Assembly (NCBI GenBank): GCA_030666865.1
Contig: DAOUWZ010000007.1
Span: 1 to 46,595, forward strand
DNA: 46,595 nt
Origin: a bacterium
GTDB lineage: Bacteria > Patescibacteriota > Patescibacteriia > S139-126
Direction: 5' to 3'
Part shown: piece by piece, positions 23,833 to 31,321 of the stretch
Position numbering within the stretch: position 1 is the first letter of the stretch
Layout: every line of letters begins with the position of its first letter
Notes under the pieces: model-generated
What the model was told of the DNA's origin: nothing
Seen by the model: the letters and a program-made list of their open reading frames with translations, nothing else
Database searches by the model: none
Translations under genes and position numbers: made by a program

Positions 23833-24560
23833 TTCTATCTCCTATTTTAATGAACTATTTTATTTAACTCTTCTTAATTAAATTCATGATGAATTATAAA
23901 TTTAATTAAGAAGGGGAGAAAGCGCATATTCTCCCCAAATGCAACTTTGCCAGCTAGCACTTAAATTTGTTGATATTGGGTCTAGGATTATCCACCTTTT
24001 CCCATATCTCACCTCAGCCCGCTAGGCAGATGCTGGCATTTGGCCATTTTGGCCTGCATTGTATGAGGGCTTTTCAAGGAATTAGCATCTGCTTCACATC
24101 TGCTTAAGCTTTGGTTTTCCCTTGGATGGTTTTTCTCACATAACGCCAACATGTGAGGATTTTTCATTCTGACGATTCCATAAAATCAATATATCAGAAA
24201 GTCTTAAGAGAGGTTATGTTTACCATTAGAGGGTATATTATTTTTATCAAAATATATACCGCGCAAACTTCCTCTATTCTTAAGCTACGAATCAATAAAG
24301 ATTCCAACAAACTTTATTGATAAGTCCATATAAATTTCTTTAGAGTTCACTTTCTCATTGAAAGCCTGGATTATCTCCAGATCATTCTAGACCGGCTGAA
24401 GCTTGCCCAAATGACATTGCGAAATTGTCTCGGGACTCGCCTCCCTATCTGCCTGTGTTCAGGACTCACTCAGCCCGAAATCCTTATTCCGTAAAGAAAC
24501 CACACAGATGAATAAATTATAGTTCTATGGAAAACTATAATTACCTGGAAAGTCTAGCTT

Positions 24561-24639
24561 CCCAATTAAACCTACTTAAAAAATAAGCTTAATTGGAAAG
24601 GGAAGAAGTAAGAAGTGCAATTCTTACTTCTTCCCAAGT
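24561..24639. repeat. Structured repeat unit A (two hairpins)
   Basis: CCCAATTAAACCTACTTAAAAAATAAGCTTAATTGG then GGAAGAAGTAAGAA-GTGCAA-TTCTTACTTCTTCC then CAAG. Confidence 0.7.
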
Positions 24640-24952
24640 TTATAGTACCCCCGCAATTAAATCGGGGCTTAATAGCCAACTGGCCCTTTTAAATTTCGTT
24701 TAATTTTGGAGATCATCCGCCCCTAATATAACTACTCTTTAAACTGCGCCAGACAGGAATTTGACCAATTTCTTCACGCCATAAGTTTTTGCAGAAGATT
24801 AGCTTCATACCAGTTACCTTGCGGGGCACCTGCGTCGGTCTTGTTGGTTCTCTTCTGGCTGGTTTCTTTTTTTGTCGTTCCAGCTACGACGAAAAATGAT
24901 CGGGTGGCATAATTGCCTCCTTATTTTTATTTTTGGGAAAACATTATTATTT

Positions 24953-25054
24953 TCCCAATTAAATCCACTAAAAAATAATGAACTTAATTGGAAAGAGGGG
25001 TTAAGTGAAATGTCGTCGTGCAAACGATATTTCTACCCCTCTATTTTTCCAAGT
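24953..25054. repeat. Structured repeat unit B (two hairpins), paralogous to unit A
   Basis: CCCAATTAAATCCACTAAAAAATAATGAACTTAATTGG then GAGGGGT...GTGCAA...ACCCCTC then CCAAG. Confidence 0.7.
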
Positions 25055-25316
25055 GCAATTTTTGGCTTACTCAACCATTTGGCCGCGGCGTCATCTGATT
25101 ACTCAGACATCTTCACCATTGCGACTCGTATGGATTTCGGCCGGCCCTGATAATTTAAGGCCTTTAGTCCGGGAGATTCACGCCTTTGCCCGGCTGGCGG
25201 AGAGCTTGCCTCTCAGCATCAGGAATTCCAGCCTTTATGGTCTATTTTTTCAAGACCCCTGAATGGCTACCAAGTTTTAAAAACCTGATGAAAATTTTAC
25301 CGCTTTTACCGTCGAC

Positions 25317-26282
25317 TTATAATACCTTTTGCAAAATGTTGATTGTTTCAATCAAGTCGACTTTGCGCGCCGTCGCCTTCGATTTCAAGCCGTAACCGCG
25401 GAGAACTTCGCGGAGTTCTGTGCGCTTCATCGTGGTGAGCTCATCGTCGGAGTAGCGGGTGAATACACCCAGCTCAGACAAACGAGCTTTTGCGACTTCA
25501 TAATCAGCGCGGGCAGTCTCAATTGCTTCAGCTTTGGCTTTGTGGGCCGCAACTTCTTTTTTCAGGCTTGCCGCTTTTTCGAGCAATTTGCGCGCTTCTT
25601 CTTCAGCGGATTCTGCATTTTGTATCATTATATCCGCTTCGGAATTTAATTTTTCCGGATCAGTGCCGGATACAGCAACAACTTCTGAATTACTCGGTGT
25701 GGGAATAGTTGCCGGAGCAAACTCATAGCCGGCGGAGTGAATAAAAATTTCGTCACCTTCCTGCAACTTTTGGTCCAAATCGGCCTGAAATGATTCTTCG
25801 CCGTCATAAACAACGATGAGATCATTTTCGGCAACTTTTACAGCGGCGGCGGCAAGAGCCTGTTTGATTGTCCCAGCATTATCCCCACCTTCCTCGTCAG
25901 AAGCTTCGTAAATACAAACTTCATCAAAGGAACCAGGGATCCGACCGACTTTCACCGTAAACTGGTTACCTTGGATCTTCGGAACGACTAAAACGATGTC
26001 GCCGTCAGAAACAGGGGTATCCCATGCAATATTTTCCCAGCGGTCACTAACTTTTTCAGCCAGCATTCTGCCGTTAAGTTGCGGGACATCAATCATATTT
26101 CCGCTTGAACCGCTGTATTCGCCTGTACGGATTTCAAATGCGGGATCCGAGAGTCCTTTTTTGCGGCCAATTTCTTGAGCCGCTAACTTCATGACACCCA
26201 GAACCGTGAAATGTCCGGTACCATTCAACTGTAATTCAACGATTGTGCCGGGAACTTTCCCAGCTTTGATAAAAGTACTCAT
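25317..26282 (-). CDS. Predicted tandem ubiquitin-like (beta-grasp) protein with coiled coil and C-terminal SAP/HeH-like domain
   Basis: Start MSTFIKAG at 26282 with SD GGAGGTACTTACTA. Duplicated modules KAGKVPGTIVELQLNG.../KVGRIPGSFDEVCIYEA..., each ending SDGDIVLVVPKIQGN / QEGDEIFIHSAG; tail KRTELREVLRGYGLKSKATARKVDLIETI resembles SAP. Confidence 0.72.
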   Translation of the reverse strand: MSTFIKAGKVPGTIVELQLNGTGHFTVLGVMKLAAQEIGRKKGLSDPAFEIRTGEYSGSSGNMIDVPQLNGRMLAEKVSDRWENIAWDTPVSDGDIVLVVPKIQGNQFTVKVGRIPGSFDEVCIYEASDEEGGDNAGTIKQALAAAAVKVAENDLIVVYDGEESFQADLDQKLQEGDEIFIHSAGYEFAPATIPTPSNSEVVAVSGTDPEKLNSEADIMIQNAESAEEEARKLLEKAASLKKEVAAHKAKAEAIETARADYEVAKARLSELGVFTRYSDDELTTMKRTELREVLRGYGLKSKATARKVDLIETINILQKVL

Positions 26283-26372
26283 TAGTAAGTACCTCCATAA
26301 TTTTTGTTTAAGGTCCATGGTCCTTAAATAAGTTAATAAGTTGCCATGACAACTATAATTAATTATTAAATA

Positions 26373-27110
26373 TTATTTTGTAACCCAGTTGCAGGTGGTG
26401 ATCAAGACCGGCTTGATGCACAGCATATCATAATTGCTATGATCATCACCTTCCTTAATCTCCACTTTAGATGCGATATCAAAATCGCCGGCTGTGAATT
26501 TAATCAATTTGTGTGCGGCTAAACCGGCAGTAACCGACACAACTGTGCCAATAGCGCGATAGGTACATGGGCTAGCCTCACCCTCGCCGTCCTCAAATAG
26601 TGTGTCCTCAAAGTTCTTTACGTCAGACGGGTAACAAGGCTTCACTGTGTGGACGATACAGAGTTCAGCACCCAGACGGGTTTCCACCATCAATTTGACA
26701 TTTAACTGATACTTGATGGCTTTCTCCCAAATCTCTTTCCGACTAGACATGGTGTCGGTGCAAAGAAAAATTATGCCGGAAAACTTTTGAGACCCGTCAA
26801 CTTTCTCATTGTGAGGCACAACTTCACATCCACAATCGACATCCAACCTCTGCTTAAGAGCATTGATTTTATATTCACCCACATCACCTCGACCAAAAAT
26901 TTGGTTAGGTAGATTATGAGCTTCAACAACATCAAAATCCCAAGCGTGAAGCTTTCTTACTCCCATTTTGGCTAAAATGTAAGCAATCCAGCTTCCGGTT
27001 GCGCCTACCCCAATAATATGAACTTCCTCATTGAACGCTTCGGGGTTAAAAACGTCCAATTGTCTCCAATAATCAGGAGTCGCCAATGTCTGTTTAGTAC
27101 TTTTTGACAT
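26373..27110 (-). CDS. E1-like (ThiF/ubiquitin-activating-type) enzyme
   Basis: Start MSKSTKQ at 27110 with AAGGAGGTCGTA SD; VHIIGVGATGSWIAYILAKMG, WDFDVVEAHNLPNQIFGRGDVGEYKINAL, candidate catalytic Cys in EASPCTYRAIGTVVSVTAGLAAHKLI. Confidence 0.88.
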   Translation of the reverse strand: MSKSTKQTLATPDYWRQLDVFNPEAFNEEVHIIGVGATGSWIAYILAKMGVRKLHAWDFDVVEAHNLPNQIFGRGDVGEYKINALKQRLDVDCGCEVVPHNEKVDGSQKFSGIIFLCTDTMSSRKEIWEKAIKYQLNVKLMVETRLGAELCIVHTVKPCYPSDVKNFEDTLFEDGEGEASPCTYRAIGTVVSVTAGLAAHKLIKFTAGDFDIASKVEIKEGDDHSNYDMLCIKPVLITTCNWVTK

Positions 27111-27831
27111 TACGACCTCCTTTCTTGGAGGAATGAGTCGTGCGTTTGGAGGAATGAGTAGAGCTGGGAAATTCATTTCCGAAATTCCAATTCCCGCTTT
27201 CATAATTGGTCACAGGCGGTGGTGCTTTACGCACCTTTTTGGATAATTCCGTTTTGATTTTATCCCTCAGATCCGCCTGTTCCAGCTCAAAGATTTCCCA
27301 CTCCACATCCTCGATTTTAATTCCAAGGTCGTAGAAGAAAATTTCAAACCGAAAGTTGCCGGATTTATTGGCAATCCCCATAATGAAATAATCGGAGGAT
27401 TCGCCAAACTGGTGCATCTGGCTCAAATCACCGTAGTTACCGGGACCGTATGAACCGCTAGGCGTTACTCCCATATTTACATGAGAATGCCCCCAAAAAC
27501 GGACGTTATTAACCAACTCAACTCCATCGTCTCGTCCGGCCAATTCTGCAAAAAAGGCACCTACACTGTCAGGATCCAATGCGGTCTGGGTTGAATGTAC
27601 CTCTTGATCAAAAAGGTAAACCTCTTCAATCAAGAAATTCATACCCTGCCGCTGGACTTTTCCCAGCCATGAAACCTCTTCCGGTGACTCAGACACAATG
27701 TAGTACATTATGTCGTAAGCCGTTTTCGAAATAAGAATTCGTGGTAGATCCCCGAGCAATTTCACAGTTGACGTGAATTTATGTGGCACAAACCTTTTAG
27801 CTGCCCCACATACAAAATTAATTAAATTCAT
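27094..27831 (-). CDS. JAB/JAMM (MPN) metallopeptidase-like protein
   Basis: ILISKTAYDIMYYIVSESPEEVSWLGKV...VRFWGHSHVNMGVTPSGSYGPGNYGDLSQMHQF; 17-nt overlap with E1 gene. Confidence 0.82.
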   Translation of the reverse strand: MNLINFVCGAAKRFVPHKFTSTVKLLGDLPRILISKTAYDIMYYIVSESPEEVSWLGKVQRQGMNFLIEEVYLFDQEVHSTQTALDPDSVGAFFAELAGRDDGVELVNNVRFWGHSHVNMGVTPSGSYGPGNYGDLSQMHQFGESSDYFIMGIANKSGNFRFEIFFYDLGIKIEDVEWEIFELEQADLRDKIKTELSKKVRKAPPPVTNYESGNWNFGNEFPSSTHSSKRTTHSSKKGGRNVKKY

Positions 27832-27852
27832 CAAAAAATCTCCTATTTTAAT

Positions 27853-28920
27853 TTACTTACTTTCAACGACAGGCCAATTTTCAATCTTGCGATACGGATC
27901 GCCAGAATTATAGCTATGGAGATACTGAACACACAAAATTACAATTATTGAATATTCATAATCTCCTAAAAGCTGAGGGATGGCCTCTTTGATATTTCCT
28001 AAACAAGGACTGCTGCTATCCACATGAGGGTGATCATAGCTGTCTTGTTTATTTGTGAGGTTGTACATCCTCACTCCGCCGTTTCCACCATCTGTAAAAA
28101 TTTCTATCCGAAAATCACCAATGTTATAAGTTTTACCATCGTATTCAACATAAATACGATCAGTAAAGATATTAATTTTACCAGACTCAACCTTTACCTT
28201 AACAACATGAGGTACCTCATGGAGTTTTTCAAATTCTTTTAAGTACCTCTCGCTAGCTTCAGGTTGGCTTAATTTGAGCTGAGCAAGCTTTTTCCTTTGC
28301 CCGTCAAGGATCCTTATTTGTTCCACCAACTTACGTTGATAATCCTTGATAGCGTTATCAGCTCGTTCAATCTCTTTTTTTGTGCCAGTCAAAATTTTTT
28401 CAAACCTTTTTTGGCACTCGTTGAGCCACGCCTCTCTGGCTTTAGCGATCTCAGTAGCTTTTTCAGCCATAATGACCGCTTTCTTTTCCGGATCCTGCAA
28501 TGCAACGTACTGTTGCATTATCCCTGCCATAAATTCACTATTATGACCTCCATGAGGGAGATCAAATAAAACAAATATAGTTCCATCATGAACTTCGGCC
28601 AAGGTCACGGTTTGAACAGAAATAGGATCAATAATAGGAATCCCTTGTCCGCTCGGTTTAACCCCGTCGTGTTGACCGGAGTCAGTACTGCGACCAAAAG
28701 CTTCCTCTATTTTTGTACTATTAAAAGAAGCTCCCTCGGGGAGTGACCAAAACCTGATAAATAACATGCCTGGCTCGGTCTTGATTGAACTATTTTTTCC
28801 GTGCGGATTATCTACTGAAATGTTTACTTTCAGAAGTTCCGCAAATTCCTGAAGGGCAGATTCAATCTTGCCCCAATTTTCGAGATTGTCGCCAGTCCTT
28901 TCAACTTTATATTTACTCAA
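27853..28920 (-). CDS. E2-like (ubiquitin-conjugating-type) protein with long coiled-coil N-terminal region
   Basis: TTG start at 28920 preceded by GGGAGG; C-terminal YNIGDFRIEIFTDGGNGGVRMYNLTNKQDSYDHPHVDSSSPCLGNIKEAIPQLL..CVQYLHSYNSGDPYRKIENWP matches E2 HPN-C-(SIQxLL)-PNPxxPY layout; candidate catalytic Cys codon 28003-28005. Confidence 0.72.
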   Translation of the reverse strand: MSKYKVERTGDNLENWGKIESALQEFAELLKVNISVDNPHGKNSSIKTEPGMLFIRFWSLPEGASFNSTKIEEAFGRSTDSGQHDGVKPSGQGIPIIDPISVQTVTLAEVHDGTIFVLFDLPHGGHNSEFMAGIMQQYVALQDPEKKAVIMAEKATEIAKAREAWLNECQKRFEKILTGTKKEIERADNAIKDYQRKLVEQIRILDGQRKKLAQLKLSQPEASERYLKEFEKLHEVPHVVKVKVESGKINIFTDRIYVEYDGKTYNIGDFRIEIFTDGGNGGVRMYNLTNKQDSYDHPHVDSSSPCLGNIKEAIPQLLGDYEYSIIVILCVQYLHSYNSGDPYRKIENWPVVESK

Positions 28921-29167
28921 TTTTACCTCCCTTGCCTTTAGCGCATCATCCGGCGCAGCAGGCAAATTTATTGATTTACTTGTTATTTAAATTCTTCTAT
29001 TCAGGTTTTGAGAGCGATTACTCTCTCCTCAATAATACTCTCAAAACCTTTAAGAAGAATTTAATTTTAGAAAGAATTGTTATCTTCACCCTTCACATAA
29101 ATTTATGTGAAGGATGAATATCTAATCCAACATAGCCAGATAACAAAAACTATGTGGTTTTATAATT

Positions 29168-29309
29168 ACCCAGCACTAAGTTTTGACTTGAAACGCTTTG
29201 TGCGTTTCATTTTTTATTATTCTAATCTCTACGACCGACCATTTTAAAAATTAATCTCTGTGCGACTTTTTAATTATTTTTTGTTAACTGTCAAAACTTA
29301 GTGCTGGGT
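29168..29309. repeat. 20-bp perfect inverted repeat flanking about 100 nt
   Basis: ACCCAGCACTAAGTTTTGAC ... GTCAAAACTTAGTGCTGGGT, with inner hairpin GAAACGCTTTGTGCGTTTC. Confidence 0.9.
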
Positions 29310-30242
29310 TTAATTGTCAAAGTTCATCCCGCTAGACTTTCTTGATGCCATCAAACTTCTCCTCAAAGTCTGAAGGCGCCAGATAGTAGCCAGGAAATTT
29401 ATGAATTGAATATTTATTCAAGTCATAAATTTCCTCACTAAAATATTATTTATTCTTTTTAAATGTTTTGTACCAGCCAAAGGAAAAGAAATTACACCCT
29501 CCGCCCTGTCGGGCACCTCCCTTAAGGGAGGATATTATTTTTCCTTTCCTTTGGCTGTGATCGGTTTTGACGCCAATCAAGTCAAAGGGCACTCTCCTAT
29601 AAACTTCAGATAAGTCTATAGGGCGATCAGCTTTGTTGGCCGTTCCACGGTTAATCCGTAGTTCTGGTAATTCCGGCTGTCGCATAGATCCTTCACAAAA
29701 ATTGTAAAAATCTTTGTGAAGGGTTTATCTGATGACTAATATTTTCAGCAAGATACCTCTCTTCTCTAGATTAAGGTTTAATAACTCTTGCTAAAAATAT
29801 TAATGTCTTTTTAATTTATTATTCAGTTGTAAATTTAATGAACTATTTTATTTTCCCTATCTACTTAGGAAAATTTTGGGGGGAGTGGCTATTTTGAATC
29901 TCTACCTGCCGGCAGACAGGAATTATTATTATGATTATTATCCAAAAATATTGCCCGCTCTCCTCTTTTATCTCTCTCCCCAAAATTCTCCCAACTAAAA
30001 CAAACTCTCATCCGTTATTAGAGAGAGTTTCTTTATTGCTTAAATTAAATCTATTTGACTATGTACTTTTACAGTGTACTAACTGTCTCTCTCTTAAAAT
30101 AATATGTTGTAATGAACTCAATCATACTCTTCACTCATTCCCGCACATATTTTATATGCGGGATGACTAAAGACTACTTTTAGGAGTTGATATCGGAACT
30201 ACCTCTCTCCTCATGTGTAGTTCCAATACCAGCTACCACTCT

Positions 30243-30290
30243 TATTTCGCCTTAGTATTGCGCTTATATTTGCCTTTGGCAGATTTCATA
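30243..30290 (-). CDS. Very short leader ORF MKSAKGKYKRNTKAK
   Basis: AAGGAGAGAGAAT-ATG on minus strand, 15 codons then TAA; first SD-equipped ORF after the operon promoter. Confidence 0.4.
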
Positions 30291-30362
30291 TTCTCTCTCC
30301 TTAGTAATATGACCCCTGCGATCCTGGCTTTAAAATTTTTCAATGTTTTAACTTAACAGACC

Positions 30363-30390
30363 AGTATAGCATACTAGCAAATTTTGTCAA
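30363..30390 (-). promoter_or_regulatory. Near-consensus extended -10 promoter for the Ubl operon
   Basis: Minus strand TTGACA-AAATTTGCTAGTATGC(16)-TATACT with TGC immediately upstream of the -10. Confidence 0.75.
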
Positions 30391-30474
30391 GAGTTGGTGC
30401 CAATATTTTCTATATTTATTTAACAAATACTGATTTTATTGACGAAAAGTATAATAAAAACACTACTTTTTTGT

Positions 30475-30506
30475 ATAATTTTGTCATTTTCTATTGACAA
30501 AATTAT
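30475..30506. promoter_or_regulatory. Operator-like inverted repeat
   Basis: ATAATTTTGTCA-TTTTCTAT-TGACAAAATTAT, 12-bp perfect arms; overlaps the -35 of the TrmB-like gene. Confidence 0.65.
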
Positions 30507-30521
30507 TATATCTGTTATAAT
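30494..30521 (+). promoter_or_regulatory. Consensus promoter for the TrmB-like regulator
   Basis: TTGACA-16 nt-TATAAT with TGT extended -10; ATG begins 9 nt after -10. Confidence 0.75.
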
Positions 30522-30529
30522 ACAAGTGT

Positions 30530-31321
30530 ATGGAAAAGAAAAAAAACAATCAAAAAACAACAGAGACTTCTCTACTGTCACAGGTAGGGCTTAGTAAAAA
30601 CGAGGCCCAAATATATGAAATTATGCTAAAATTAGGTAAAATTCCTGCTTCTAAAATATTTACTAATCTTAGCCAAAAACGCACTACAGTCTATGCAGTA
30701 CTGGAAGAATTGATTAAAAAAGGATTAGTAGAAAAAGACGACAGTCAACCAGTAGCTGAATTTCGAGCTAAACACCCTTACACCTTGAAAGAAATGATTG
30801 ACACACAAGTACAAAGTATAAAAACAGCTGAAAATAAGCTAGACGCCGTGCTACCTGATTTTATATCTTTTTATAACCAATCTCAAAAACGCCCTGGGAT
30901 TGTATTTTATGAAGGTATAGCCGGAATAAAAAAAATCCACCAAAACATTTTGACGGAGCAAAAAGAAATTCTAGCTTATGTGTATATAAATAAAGAGGTT
31001 GATAAAATTCTGGCTAACTACTGGGAGTCATATTATAAAACCAGAATAAAAAATAATATTCATGTTCGAGCTGTATCACCCAACAATTCTGACGGCAAAC
31101 AATACAAGAAAAACGACGAAAAAGAACTACGTGAGACTAGGCTTATACCAGAGGATCAATTTCCTATTACGATCGAAAAAAACATCTGCGGCAATAAAGT
31201 TGCTTATCTATCTTTGCAACCAAACGAACTTCTTGGCGTCATGATTGAAAGCGCTGAAATTGCCAAAACCGAAAAATCCATATTTGAACTTGTTTGGAAA
31301 CAAGCTAAAAATTACATTTAA
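30530..31321 (+). CDS. TrmB-like HTH transcriptional regulator
   Basis: LLSQVGLSKNEAQIYEIMLKLGKIPASKIFTNLSQKRTTVYAVLEELIKKGLVEKDD winged-helix pattern. Confidence 0.85.
   Translation: MEKKKNNQKTTETSLLSQVGLSKNEAQIYEIMLKLGKIPASKIFTNLSQKRTTVYAVLEELIKKGLVEKDDSQPVAEFRAKHPYTLKEMIDTQVQSIKTAENKLDAVLPDFISFYNQSQKRPGIVFYEGIAGIKKIHQNILTEQKEILAYVYINKEVDKILANYWESYYKTRIKNNIHVRAVSPNNSDGKQYKKNDEKELRETRLIPEDQFPITIEKNICGNKVAYLSLQPNELLGVMIESAEIAKTEKSIFELVWKQAKNYI

Noticed and set aside
24814-25262. ORFs 24814-25023 (-), 24872-25150 (+), 25005-25262 (+)
   Set aside because: Non-ATG or low-complexity starts, span hairpin units, no domain signal.
26373-27110. PRTRC-type plasmid system because of the ThiF protein
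   Set aside because: Neighbours are E2, JAB and Ubl genes; other PRTRC proteins are not recognisable.
22700-30340. CRISPR array in the repeat-rich island
   Set aside because: Hairpins differ in sequence and spacing; no regularly spaced identical direct repeats and no cas genes.
22700-30340. Diversity-generating retroelement or retron
   Set aside because: No reverse transcriptase ORF and no template/variable repeat pair visible.
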